From assembly GCA_903813345.2 (NCBI GenBank), contig CAIIXF020000011.1, positions 30,434,166 to 30,498,165 of the forward strand: 64,000 nt of DNA. Reading direction: 5' to 3'. Position 1 is the first letter of the stretch. Each line of letters opens with the position of its first letter. This stretch comes from Owenia fusiformis. Its lineage: Eukaryota; Annelida; Polychaeta; Sabellida; Oweniidae. Shown piece after piece: positions 29,701 to 39,600 of this stretch. Under the pieces are notes generated by a model. That model did not search any database. It had not been told where the DNA came from and saw only the letters and a program-made list of their open reading frames with translations. A program made the position numbers and the translations under genes.

Positions 29701-32700
29701 TGTGTATTTATTCTATAAGTAAACTTTCTTAAAGCATGGCAAAACGCCTTTTCGCAATGATATACAGAAAACAAAGGAAAGGATGAAAAACGGCACTTAC
29801 TTATCAATATGAAGTGGTCTGCTTGTATTGCTACGTAAACATCGTCGACTTAAAGTTGAAATGGTGAAAATGAAGGAGTTTATTAATGTACTTTAATTTC
29901 ACATTTGCCTGTAGCTGTAATCGAACGTAAATTACATAATCTTGTAGTAAGGAAATCACTTTTGAGTGGCATCACTGGACCTTTGTGAACTATGGCGTAT
30001 TTTGAGTGGCATCGCTGAACCTTTTCGACCTGCTCTTGAACGTAAATGACATAATCGTGTTGTAAGGGAATTACTTATGAGTGGCATCGCGTAACTTGTG
30101 AACTACACGTTTTATTTGATTGGCAGCCCTTGAAATTAAACTTGCCTTGCAGCAAACCTTGCGTCGGGTCTCTTTCAACGACAGTCCACAAATGGAACTG
30201 AACTGTGTTGAAAGAGAATGGATGGGGGGGGGGGTCCATTATCTTTTTCCACAAATGGAACTGGACTGTGTTGAAAGAGAATGGGTGGTGGGGGACTGAT
30301 AAACGCTTGTGCTTGCACTTATATAATTTGTATTTTTCAGGTGATCTATGTCCTGCTATGTTCCCTATAAATGGCAGTACCTTCAAGGACTACCTGATGA
30401 ATGTTTCGTTCACAACTTATGCCAATGACAAACTATCATTTGATGAGTTTGGAGATCCGCCTGGGAGGTATGTAAACATAAAACATTGTATGAATATTGA
30501 AGTTTATTGGTATGTAGAACGAACTTAGTGTGCCTCAGGTTAGTCAAATGAAGCGAAAAAATAAAAAATCAAGAAATGAATGATATATCATACCGGAGAC
30601 ATGCATCCTCATGATTCTTATACGCTTTCTATTCTAAAATGCTCTACCTAGATTTAGAATAAAATGATTCAGCATAAACGTTAACAAGTGGTTTGCAGTT
30701 TCATGTTTTATTTTGTAAAATAGTCACCAATTATGTGATTTACATTTTATCATTAGATTAAAAAATATAAATAAAAACTAGTTGTCATTGTATCTAAGAG
30801 AGGAGCACATTAATTAATTTGACTTGTTTTTATGCCGTTTGGAATCACTTAAACAGAACATATCCTTCATCACCCACTATATTAATCGAGGTGTTAGAAT
30901 CGGTTCGATTTTAATAATGCTTGTAAAATATGAGAACCACTAATAATTTGTTATTAATATCACCATTCATATCGAGAATTTTGAGATCAAAATTGATGTA
31001 TGTTGGAATATGTATATACTGTTGCTATCACGCCCAATATGAGTGTAAGATATATGGAAACTTGTTTGTGAAAACTATGAAAATGTCAGTGTAAGGCACT
31101 AAAATAACTAGGTACCTTTAAACGTTTCTTCTTGACATTATTCCAAAAACGAAATAAACAGATGGGTGAAAGTTAGGAGAAATCATCAGAAATAATACAT
31201 AATAATGGCTCTTTTGGAATCTCATATAATCTCCGGGCAATAACTCAAATACCGTTGGCCCGATTTTGTTCATATTTTGTACACATATACCCAATGGGGG
31301 TAGAAGTTCTGCTCGAAAACGGATTTTCAAAATGGCCGGCCATTTTAGTGCCGATTTTACAGTTATTTAGGTACTGCATATAAAACTGTAATAGCAATAT
31401 GTTTTAAATGTAAAAAAGTTATATAGGACATTGATTAAGCTAGAAATGTAAATACAGAAGAAATACATGGCAGCCATCTTGAAAAATGGCTGCCTTTGCA
31501 CGTCTTTTTACGATTTTTGCTGTAACTTGAAAAATAGTGGAGCGATTTTGTTCATATTTGGTATGTGAATACTTTAAGCATGACACAATGTCTAATGACA
31601 TTTTTTTGGTAGTAGGCGGCCATTTGTCAAAATGGTCGCCGTTTTTACGTGTGTTATTTAACATATTTTACTGTAAGTCAAAAAGTAGTTGAGCGATTTT
31701 GTTCATATTTGGTATGTGAATACTTTAAGCATGGGCGAATGTCTAATGACATTTTGGGTAGTAGGCGGCCATTTTGAAAAATGGCCGCCATTTTTACGTG
31801 TGTTATTTTACATTTTTTACTATAACTCAAAAAGTAGTAGAGCGATTTTGTTCATATTTTATATGTGAATACTATAAGCATGGCACACTGTCTAATGACA
31901 CTTTGGGTAGTAGGCGGCAATTTTAGTTGAGCGATTTTGTTCATATTTGGTATGTGAATACTTTAAGCATGGGCGAATGTCTAATGACATTTTGGGTAGT
32001 AGGCGGCCATTTTGAAAAATGGCCGCCATTTTTACGTGTGTTATTTTACATTTTTTACTATAACTTGAAAAGTAGTGGAGTGATTTTGTTCAGATTTGAT
32101 ATGTGAATACTTATGAACCTTGCACACTGTCTCATGACACTTCGCGTAGAAGGTGGCGATTTTAAAAAATGGCCGTCATTTTTACATTTTTTGCTATAAC
32201 TCCAAAAGTATTGGAGTGATTTTGTTCATATTTGATATGTGAATACTTTTAGCAATGCACATTGTCTAATAAAACTTTGGGGAGTAGTGGGCCATTTTGA
32301 AAAATGGCCACCATTTTTATGTGTGTTATTTTACATTTTTTATTATAATTCAAAAAGTAATAAAGCGATTTTGTTCATATTTGATATGTGAATACTCGTA
32401 AGGATTGCATACTGTCTTATGACATTTTGGGTAGTAGGCGGCAATTTTAAGAAATGGTCAGCATTTACATGTATGCGTGGGCGATTTTTTAAAAATTTTA
32501 TATGTGGCTACTTAAAAGCATATTACTTCTTCTGATGACAACTTGGCTAGTGAGCAACCATTTTGAAAATGGTGGCCTTTCTTATGTGTGTTATTTTACG
32601 ATATTTGCTATATATTTTGTTTGTAAAATGCCAGCCATTTCTGTTCGATGGGATTCGCTACGCTTTGGCGTTGCCGTTGTTCTGGTTGAAATACACGAAG

Positions 32701-35700
32701 ATGTGGAACTAAATAAAGATAGAGTGTAATAAAATTAGTTTTTTTGGAAAAAATGAAAATAGTAATCTCAGTTGTTGCTCTGTAAACATATGTCTGACAG
32801 ACAATTAGAGATGATCCCGTTGAACCTACAGGCTGCGAACTCTCCGGTTCCCAACCCCTCAGATCATGATTGTCCATAAGACAGGAGCTAAATTAGTTAT
32901 TTACACAGTATTGCTTGCAGAACCCAACTTTACCATATTCATTCAATTTTGAAATCAATGTCGGAATCATCGTTATTTTAAGCATGTCTTGCAATAAGCC
33001 AACTTCACCAGAGCCAAATAATTTAGTAGTGTCATTGATAATAACACAATGTAAACGAAATCACTAGATAATTAGCTACCTGAAGTTAATGAAGTATAGA
33101 TTTGGAACCCCCTAACTAGTCTAGCTACAAGACTCTGTGACCCCCCCACTTGACTACATACATCTCACACAGAGGGGAGGTGTGCAGGGGGGGGGGGGCA
33201 GGGGCTTGTAGCTAGACTACCCCCTAACATGTGTAAGAATTTGAAGACAATCCAACAAGTTGTTTCTCTCTAAGAATTAACGATGACAATCTAAAATGGC
33301 TGCCAGAAAACAAGTTGACCACACACATACAGCTTGGAACTTGGTACCCTCTAACGTGTATAAAAATTTGAAGAAAATCGAACAATCATTGATCAGTGGT
33401 CAACATCACGATGAAGATTACGATAACGATCACTAACACGGTATACGCCGCCATGATGACAACGAAATGACATACCAAATATTTGTTTTAGGTACGACAT
33501 ATTGAACTACCAGATGTTCCCGGGAGAAAATGGTACCAAGACATACGATTATGTTCAAATTGGTTCGTGGGACAGTAGAAATCTCACTATGGATATCGAC
33601 AAGATTTACTGGCCGAAGAAAGGAAGGGGAGCAATTATAGAATCAGTGTGCAGTCAGCCATGTCCAAAGGGACAAGTAAAGGTTAATACGGACATTTATT
33701 TTGTTTTTTAGTTATTTAGTTTTTTAAATTGATATTTACTCCAAGGTATTCACGAAAGGTATTTACAGTTGACATGAAAGGCATTTATGTTCTGAATGAT
33801 TGAACCTCTTGTTGAAAACAGTAATGAACGGTGCATACAGAAATTCGTGCTATTGTATTTCGAGAAAATGTCTTAACATTTCAAAATATTTAATCTGTTA
33901 TAGTATGAAATAAATATAATATACAGGTTGTCCAAAACAGGATCGAAGTAAAATTGATTAATTCGGTCAATTTTGCATATTCTATCTTGAAAGTTTAATG
34001 ATAATCTGTTTATTGAGTCAAAAACTGAAGAACACCACAAGCATGCTCCAAATGGGCACCTCTCCTACGTATATTCAAGTGCCAACTTGGAGAATTTTTG
34101 TAAGGACCTGCAGTTTTCTTCGGTCCTGTTTTTCTGTACACTCCAAAAAACAAAACCTCTCATTGATGTTTTCAGAAAATACAACAATCGCGGGATCACT
34201 GTTGCTGGCTTTGTAGCCCATGCAAAGAAAACGAGATACTCTTAGATGAATCCACGTGCCAACCATGTGCGAAAGGATGGTGGCCAAATGCTGAGCTCAC
34301 AGGTACTAAATTTAAACAATTATATAGCTGGATATTTTCACGATGTTTTATTTGACATCGGATGCTGGATGATAAAGAAAATTACGCAATATGATAGCTC
34401 TGTTTTGAACCATCCCTTTGAAATCCCGATTGGAATTTTCCCGAGTGATTAATTAATTTTACTGTTATGTTTCAGCCTGCATTCAGATCAAAATAGAATA
34501 CATCAAATGGACTGATACAGAAGCTGTTGTAGGAGTGGCTATTAGTTGTGTTGGATTAATCACGACCGGATTTGTGACCCTAACCTTTGTTAGGCATAAT
34601 AATACGCCAGTCGTTAAAGCCTCCACACGAGAACTAATGTATTTCATCTTAGTCGGGATTGTGATGTCATACACTGTAACATTCCCGCTTCTCGCAAAGC
34701 CATCCCTAGTCACGTGTTATCTAACGAGAATTCTACCGGGAGTTGGGTTTGCTCTGATCTATGGAGCACTAGTGACAAAAACGAACAGAATAGCGAGAAT
34801 CCTATCTGGTTCAAAGAAGAAGATAATGACACGAAAACCCAGATTTATGAGTGCTTCTGCTCAAGTGGTTATAACATGTTTAATAATCGGAATTGAATGC
34901 GCCATCATTACAGTGATGTTGATCATCGAACCTGCAGATTCCACGAAATATTACCCTACAAATACTAAAGTACAGCTCATATGTAATACCTCTACGTACG
35001 GGATGATAGTCCCTTTAGGTTTTGATTTACTACTTATCGTAATGTGCACTCTTTATGCCATTAAGACAAGGAATCTTCCTGAAAATTTCAACGAAGCAAA
35101 ATTTATAGGATTTACAATGTATACGACTTGTATCATTTGGCTCGCATTTGTTGGAATATATTTTGGAAGTGCATCACAAGTCATAACAGTGTGTTTAGCA
35201 ATGAGCCTAAGTGCGTCTGTAGCACTAGTTCTTTTATTTTTCCCTAAAATTTACATTATCATTTGCAAGCCAGAGAAGAATAACAGGAGTGCTTTTACGA
35301 CATCAAAAGAGGTCAGGTGTCACATTGGGTCTCAAATCAGCCAAAACAGAACATCTCATTCCAATTCAAACGACAGTATAGAGAGATATGGTAATCACCA
35401 TCACAAACCACCAATGTATAGACAAAAGAACAATTTATTTACTAATTGGAAAAGAAAGAGTTTAACAAAATCACCCAATCCTCAAAGGGGAGGCAATGGA
35501 GCTAGTCATGTTAATGCAAATTCAACTATTCGACCTAGAAGTCTCCTGAGGTCCGATTCTATTCACGTCCCTGATCCTTCTGTATCAAAACATAGGGAAT
35601 CAATTCCACTTAGGGACACACAAATGAGAAGAAGTCTGGTGGAGTTAATGAATCGTAAAAACCATGACTATGATTACGACCCCTATATGCTTGAGATGGA

Positions 35701-36727
35701 TGAATGTGTAGGGACCTCCTCAAACTTAGTTCCAAACGGATCAGCTTTCAAAAATAAATGTTATAGTCAAGACAGTGGTTGTCAAACGGATGATTTTCTA
35801 CTGCAAAATATAGTCCCTAGTCTTAGGAAGAGGTTGTTGGGAAAGAAGGATTCAATGGAAGAAACAATGGGCGAGCTATGTGCAATTATTAATGGACCTA
35901 CAAGAAAATCTAGCAAAAGTAGTCTCAACAGTGGATCATCTTCAGGTAAAAGTAGTCATAAAAGTAAAGACAAAGTACAAGTTTGTTCGCCTGCTTATGA
36001 GCCTAAGGAAACAGATAGTCTCTTGCATAATGAGCAGAGTCCTGAAAGTGATAAAGAAAATGCCCATTATGCTGTAGATTTAGATTCTTCATCTGGCGGT
36101 GAGGAACCTACGAGCGATCATGGAAGTAAGTATGAAGACATTGAGGACATTCTCGTGTCTGCATGTACTAATCAGGGTAATCAAAGAAGCAAAATATACT
36201 ATAATTCAAAAATGCCATTGGGAACTAAAAGAAATATGTTCAAAAAGACACACAACCCCGACTCTACAGACACTGGAGGCAGTAGTGTGGACACTGTATG
36301 CTCTAACCTGAATATTCCCACATTTCAAGAGGATGACATTATTAGTTATATGAAACCTGGTTATCAAAGTTATAAGAGGCCATCGTTGGCCAATGTTGAA
36401 ATCAAAGAGGAATCAAGATGCCCTTCAAGCGCCGATAGTGCACAAAGTTATAAAATGGATACTTTAAACATTCCAAATCAAGGCCACACACCAACTAGTG
36501 AATGCCCAACTATTGAGACGCGCATTTCTAGTGCATGCAGCCATCTGAGTAATAGTAGCAGTGGGAGTGAAGGCAGTGGATCGAAAAGCGGAAGTGCGTC
36601 ACTTGAGGATGTGACCGGCATGCCTCTTCTTGAAGACGAAGAGGATAGTGTTGAACAGTTTCAAACATATTTGAGAACACGTGGCATGGAATTAGATTTA
36701 AATGCAGTACAATCGAGTGATGTGTGA
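5057..36727 (+). CDS. Group I metabotropic glutamate receptor (GRM1/GRM5-like), whole gene
   Basis: Eight coding exons: 5057-5774, 25526-25775, 27087-27319, 28816-28938, 30341-30467, 33492-33681, 34176-34302 and 34476-36727. They join in frame to 4020 nt (1339 residues plus TGA), and every junction has GT-AG borders. The product is a class C GPCR of the plasma membrane that binds extracellular glutamate; group I members classically couple to Gq and phospholipase C. Layout: signal peptide (about 1-31), Venus-flytrap domain (about 45-510), cysteine-rich linker (about 520-590), seven helices (about 606-852) and a Ser-rich tail (about 855-1339). Residues matching the mGluR1 glutamate contacts are present: Tyr78, Arg82, Trp114, Ser170-172, the SAT of YSATS (192-194), Asp214, Tyr242, Asp324, Arg329 and Lys414. 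Group I assignment rests on RDSCWYSPVALEQ, KKKIMTRKPRFMSA, NFNEAKFIGFTMYTT and RSAFTTS after helix 7. Vertebrate mGluR1a and mGluR5 have about 1200 residues, so only the tail is longer. No expression evidence is available. Confidence 0.94.
5775..9195 (+). other. mGluR intron 1, proximal part
   Basis: Start of a 19,751-bp intron (5775-25525). AT-rich and without a recognised gene. Reverse-strand open frames such as 7948-8313 (121 codons) have no domain I recognise and no supporting context. Confidence 0.6.
9196..11263. repeat. 61-bp minisatellite in mGluR intron 1
   Basis: About 33 tandem copies of a 61-bp unit containing ACACCTACGTTAAAACGTGT. Some units are 3 bp longer through an extra GACAAC-type insertion. 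Each unit has a short inverted repeat, ACGTT-aa-AACGT. Variant units recur in the same order about 982 bp apart (around 9388 and 10370), which points to a 16-unit block duplication. No long open frame crosses the array. Confidence 0.95.
11322..11439. repeat. Perfect 59-bp tandem duplication
   Basis: Two identical 59-bp copies, 11322-11380 and 11381-11439, each starting TAGAGAGCTGTTAATTGG, just past the 61-bp array. Identity suggests a recent duplication. Confidence 0.9.
13195..13828. mobile_element. Putative foldback element (inverted arms about 90 bp)
   Basis: Sequence at 13195-13285, containing AGATTAAAAGGTGGATTGGA, returns in reverse complement at 13740-13828 with moderate divergence. About 450 bp lie between the arms. 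The inverted arrangement suggests a decayed foldback or terminal-inverted-repeat element; target-site duplications were not found. Confidence 0.5.
15461..15512. repeat. CAAG/CAAA tetranucleotide repeat
   Basis: Run of AAGC and AAAC tetranucleotides; it produces the Lys/Gln/Thr/Asn-rich start of a spurious open frame. Confidence 0.85.
17968..18056. repeat. Dispersed repeat, copy A
   Basis: About 90 bp including AGCTCTCTTTTAAGAAG. It matches 59798-59902 in reverse complement. Probably two remnants of one mobile element; the ends are not defined. Confidence 0.5.
20726..21208. repeat. 45/42-bp tandem repeat with in-frame 15/14-residue coding potential
   Basis: Tandem units of 45 bp with shorter 42-bp variants, core ATGCTGAATAACCAATCAC. 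The cleanest copies are at 20945-21208, with decayed copies back to about 20726. All unit lengths are multiples of 3, so the reverse strand stays open from about 21214 to 20817 with repeats of the type VIGYSASTTYANPYA. A stop codon lies immediately upstream of the open stretch and no convincing exon structure is visible, so I call it a repeat, not a gene. Confidence 0.8.
21380..22180 (+). pseudogene. Decayed 3' end of a LINE retrotransposon
   Basis: The frame at 21332-21859 and a shifted frame at about 21893-22100 together resemble the C-terminal part of non-LTR retrotransposon ORF2. Seen are a segment with GIYPSKSEWHKLV, then WWVLCNRYPDK, then a degenerate zinc-knuckle region with EHFTIFC, a tail ending KKRNLLM and stop TAA at 22098-22100. 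The last part is in a different frame, so the copy is broken. About 75 bp further on, a repetitive ACAATA-type tail is consistent with a LINE 3' terminus. The reverse transcriptase domain is absent (5' truncated). It lies in receptor intron 1, same strand. Confidence 0.65.
22181..25525 (+). other. mGluR intron 1, distal part
   Basis: AT-rich with no recognised gene. The 23095-23165 stretch resembles 1830-1913, and about 22884-23040 shares a GGACCATAATTT-type motif with about 42870-42895, so both are probably transposon remnants. The intron ends TGATTGTTTAG before exon 2. Confidence 0.5.
25526..25775 (+). CDS. mGluR exon 2
   Basis: Codes residues 240-323 in the second lobe of the Venus-flytrap. 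It starts by completing Gly240, giving AGDYGQKGMEAF; Tyr242 matches mGluR1 Tyr236. RVVICFCQG is the usual lobe II strand. It ends FLFIG plus two bases of Ser323. Acceptor TTTAG, donor GGCAG|GTGAG. Confidence 0.93.
26537..26620. repeat. Short tandem repeat in mGluR intron 2
   Basis: Three to four imperfect copies of a unit with GGCAGCTGTATTGTA, roughly 20-35 bp spacing. Otherwise intron 2 (25776-27086) holds no recognised feature. Confidence 0.6.
27087..27319 (+). CDS. mGluR exon 3
   Basis: Codes residues 323-400. It opens with SDGWNDRPDVV, which carries Asp324 and Arg329 of the glutamate site, continues through NTRNPWFKGFWQEKF and ends at PCT. Acceptor TTTACAG, donor ACTG|GTAAGT. Confidence 0.94.
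27585..28231. mobile_element. TA-flanked palindromic MITE (mariner/Tc1-like ends)
   Basis: A 647-bp element with long inverted arms starting CAGGGTGTCCCGAAAGTATG at the left and the reverse complement at the right. It is flanked by TA on both sides (27583-27584 and 28232-28233). It has no open frame and is non-autonomous. The TA duplication fits the Tc1/mariner group, inferred from ends only. A partial second copy is at 63158-63722. It sits in receptor intron 3. Confidence 0.85.
28816..28938 (+). CDS. mGluR exon 4
   Basis: Codes residues 401-441: GNEDLSQDFKPDAKIGFVVN and onward. Lys414 in DAKIGF matches the glutamate-contacting Lys409 of mGluR1. NAIYTAAYALHEMH is the usual helix. Acceptor TTCTATAG, donor CCAG|GTTAAC. 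Confidence 0.93.
29132..29668. mobile_element. Possible short terminal-inverted-repeat element in intron 4
   Basis: TTAAAGGGTGACG near 29136 returns in reverse complement as CGTCACCCTTTAAAG near 29648. The matching ends are short (about 20 bp) and no target duplication was established. Confidence 0.35.
30186..30298. repeat. Direct duplication just before mGluR exon 5
   Basis: Two imperfect copies (about 30186-30235 and 30250-30298), each with CCACAAATGGAACTG, GTGTTGAAAGAGAATGG and a G run. They end about 40 bp before the exon 5 acceptor, within the stretch where its branch point would lie. Confidence 0.75.
30341..30467 (+). CDS. mGluR exon 5
   Basis: Codes residues 442-483 plus two bases: GDLCPAMFPINGSTF, then the segment ending FDEFGDPPG and AG of Arg484. 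Matches the LCDAM...FDEKGDAPGRY region of group I receptors. Acceptor TTTTTCAG, donor GGAG|GTATGT. Confidence 0.92.
31240..32590. repeat. Tandem array of about 149-bp units in mGluR intron 5
   Basis: Units start AGCGATTTTGTTCATATTTG at 31541, 31693, 31841, 31930 (after a shortened unit), 32079, 32215 and 32364, with decayed copies on both sides. Most units contain a palindrome-like AAAATGGCCGCCATTTTT. Open frames on either strand are short. Confidence 0.85.
33117..33222. repeat. Hairpin-forming inverted repeat with C and G runs
   Basis: CTAGTCTAGCTACAAG near 33117 pairs with CTTGTAGCTAGACTAC near 33205, with a C run after the left arm and a G run before the right arm. Probably a tiny MITE core in receptor intron 5. 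Confidence 0.6.
33492..33681 (+). CDS. mGluR exon 6
   Basis: Codes residues 484-547, from RYDILNYQMFPG to CSQPCPKGQVK, the end of the ligand-binding domain and first cysteines of the linker. Two donors keep the frame: AAAG|GTTAAT after 33681 and ACAA|GTAAAG after 33675. I chose 33681 because it keeps the ten residues between GQ and CCW seen in mGluR1; the other removes Val-Lys. Confidence 0.85.
34176..34302 (+). CDS. mGluR exon 7 (cysteine-rich linker)
   Basis: Codes residues 548-589 plus one base: KIQQSRDHCCWLCSPCKENE through KGWWPNAELT. The CCWLCSPC and WWPNAELT motifs match the group I cysteine-rich domain that couples ligand closure to the helices. Acceptor TTTTCAG, donor ACAG|GTACTA. 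Confidence 0.92.
34476..36727 (+). CDS. mGluR exon 8 (seven helices and C-terminal tail)
   Basis: Codes residues 590-1339. Helices lie near 606-628, 643-662, 670-692, 718-740, 764-785, 799-817 and 825-850. Cys670 (CYLTR) and Cys759 (LICNTS) should form the conserved disulfide. Loop 2 carries KKKIMTRKPRFMSA. The tail is rich in Ser, Asp and Lys, with basic stretches near 915-930 and many acidic/Ser clusters, and ends QSSDV. The last three residues, S-D-V, fit the class I PDZ ligand (S/T-x-hydrophobic). I find no PPxxF Homer motif. The whole membrane domain and tail are in one exon. Confidence 0.94.
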
Positions 36728-37250
36728 TTTTTATTAATTTTAAATGCATGACTCATCAATTATGTAAATCGTCTGTATATAAGTGTTATGTGATTTTTAT
36801 TTCTATATTTAAAAAAACAACACGATTCATTAAAAAACTGCATCATTCATCTTTTCGCTATAGTATTTTCATAGATGAAACCATCAACATGAACACCGTC
36901 CCATACTTAGTTATAATTCTTTTGACAATCCTCGAAAAACAACGATATAGTAAAACGGGAATTATTACCAGGAGTTAAGATTCCTATGTGAGATATCATG
37001 GAAATCAAGAATCCTTACAATCCATTTAGGAATTCTTAAATTTATATTTAAGTCTGAGTCATACCAAACTATTTCTTACTACGTTCTTGATTTTTTTCTA
37101 AATGGGCTTAAAGCTGTGTGCGAATTGATTGGACACAGCTAGACATTTTTGGCGTCAATCCTATTGTGGCTCGTTCGACAAATGACAAAAATGCAAAATA
37201 AATAGTTCGTGAGGACTTGGCAGCATAATAACGTTTATAAAAGTCCGTGT
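36728..37250 (+). other. mGluR 3' flank, probable 3' UTR
   Basis: AT-rich sequence after the stop. A possible polyadenylation signal AATAAA lies at 37197-37202, without a clear downstream GT-rich element. No other feature. Confidence 0.35.
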
Positions 37251-37289
37251 TAGGTTCTTATAAGATTTATCTCCTCGTTAGCTCATATT

Positions 37290-39600
37290 ATGAGCTATTG
37301 CAATCACTCACTTGTCCGTCTGTCTGTCCCTCTGGCCGTCTGTCAACAATTGGCCAGTTTTAAACCTCTGTCAAAAGGATTCCCGTTTTAAGTTATTTTT
37401 GTTCAACATCAATATAGGAAACCCCCTATGACTCTTGGTTTAAAAGTTCGCCTATTTTCAAAATGGCCGCCATTTTTGTCTCGCGAAATACACCTTTGGA
37501 CAATTTGCTTTTAAAACCTGTGTCGAAAGGATTCCCATTTAAAGTTATTTTAGTTCAACATCACAGGCCGGTATCGAAAAATTTGTCCGCTGTGACGAAA
37601 CGTGCTATTTTGCATAGAAACACACACAATTAATTTTTTTAATCATATGTTTCGCTATACTAAAGAAAATTACTTACTCCATGCAATGGATATATCATTT
37701 GCGGGTAACTTTTAATTCTGTTTGAAGTCCAATAACGCGTAGAGGTGTTCACTAGAGAAAGATATTCATTGATACAGGTTTTACCGTGCAGCACGTTTAC
37801 CAAGATTTTTTTATATTTTTAGACTAAGCAAAACGATGAGGCATGAATTTCAAATAATTACAAATTAAATCTGTATTGGGATCATCTTACATACAGTAAT
37901 ATTATAATGTGATAAAAGTGGATACATCTGTCGGAATGCAGGATGTCTGCACGCTATTTCGAATAAATTCATATTAGCCCTATGGACATTCCAAGGCGTC
38001 TTGGCGAAAACGTATTAGAAATATTATGTTGAGTTTACAGTACACCATGTTAATTTATGTTGATTTCAGTACAAACCTCCGAAAAATGCTAAAAGAGTGG
38101 TCGATCGTTTTTATATCTCAGATTTACATTACCCCAGATCTCCCAGACTACTTGTCATAATTTAGGAAAGTGATCTGTGACGTTCTCTCCTCTAAGGGTA
38201 CTTTTAATCTTAAATTCTTAACGTAGTTCACAGTTAAAACTGCTCCGTCACAGGGGATAATAAATTTAAACATTATTTTTTATAGAAAATATTAAAAATA
38301 CTCAGTATATCAAAATCTCATTAATACTTTCAGAGTTATGCTGAAAACATATGTAAATATTATCGTGTCATTATATTGTACCAATAAAAAGAAATAAAAG
38401 AATTTTGGAGTATGATACCCCGGCGCCGTTTTCAATAGCGTTTACTCTATTATAAGCGTTGTTGGACTTCAAACAGAAGTTAAAGTTACCCGCAAATGAT
38501 ATATCCATTGCATGGAGTAAGAAATTTTCTTTTGTATAGCGAAACATATGAGTAAAAATAAATTGTGTAGGTTTCCTAGTGTTTCTATGCAAAATAGCAC
38601 GCTCCTTCCCAGCGGACAAATTTTTCGATACCAGCCTGTGAACATCAATACAGAAAACGCCCTCATGACTCCTGGTTCAAAAGCTCGCCTATTTTCAAAA
38701 TGGTCGCCATTCTTGTCTCGCAGAATTCACTTATGGCCCATTTCCTAGCTTCACAAATAATTTCAGGTGTTCCGCATTGTAAAGAACCATGTCACTGTAA
38801 AGAGTAGTTATATGAAATAATTTTGTTTCAAAGAATCGGCAAAAAATATTTTTTCCGTTTTTTTTTATTTTCAGCCATTTTAGTTAACATTGATTTGTCC
38901 ATCTATCTCGCGAAATCCATTTGCCTTAAAACCGTCGATAGGATTCCCTCTTTAAGTTATTTTTGTTCAACATCAATGTAGAAAACTACTCTATGACTCC
39001 TGGTTCAAAAGCTCGCCTATTTTCAAAATGGTCCCCATTTTTGTCTTGCAGAATTCACTTATGGCCCATTTCCTAGCTCCACAAATAATGTCAGGTGTCC
39101 CGCATTGTAAAGAACCATGTCACTGTAAAGAGTAGTTGTATGAAATAATTTTGTTACAAAAATCAGCAAAAAGTTATATCCGTTTTTTTAAATTTATTTT
39201 TAGCCATTTTAGTTATCATTGATTTGTCAATCTGTCTCGCGAAAATCCACTTTTGAACCATTTGCCTTAAAACCTCTGTCGATAGAGTTCACGTTTTAAG
39301 TTATGTTTGTTCAACATCAATACAGAAAACTCCCCTATGACTCCTGGTTCAAAACCTTCCCATTTTTCAAATGGTCGCCATTTTTGTCTTGCGAAATTCA
39401 CTTGTGGCCCATTTCCTAGCTTTACAAATAATTTCAGGTGTCCTGCATTGTAAAAAGCCATGTCACTGTAAAGAGTAGTTGTATGAAATGATTTTGTTAC
39501 AAAAAATGGGCAAAAATTACATCCATTTTTTTATTTTCTGCCATTTTAGCCATCATTCTCGTTTGAGCAACACCATGTGAGCCAAGTACCCACGACACTA
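37290..39600. repeat. Tandem array of 328-344-bp units, interrupted by a foldback element
   Basis: A shared start, GTTCAACATCAAT, lies at about 37400, 38637 (after the insert), 38965 and 39309, with spacing of 328 and 344 bp in the clean part. Each unit has a TTTCAAAATGGYCGCCATT motif and a CTGTCTCGCGAAA motif. The unit at 37400-37561 is shorter. Left of the array, 37270-37340 has a CCGTCTGTCTGTC stretch. Confidence 0.8.
37562..38640. mobile_element. Foldback DNA element 1, CAC...GTG ends, 5-bp target duplication
   Basis: 1079 bp with inverted arms of about 195 bp: CACAGGCCGGTATCGAAAAA at the left and its near-exact reverse complement at 38610-38640. It is flanked by AACAT at 37557-37561 and 38641-38645. 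The element interrupts a tandem unit whose uninterrupted copies (near 39309) read AACATCAATACAG, which gives the empty site directly. No transposase frame, so non-autonomous. Superfamily uncertain: CAC ends and 5-bp duplication recall Transib-like or 5-bp-duplication hAT groups. Confidence 0.88.
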
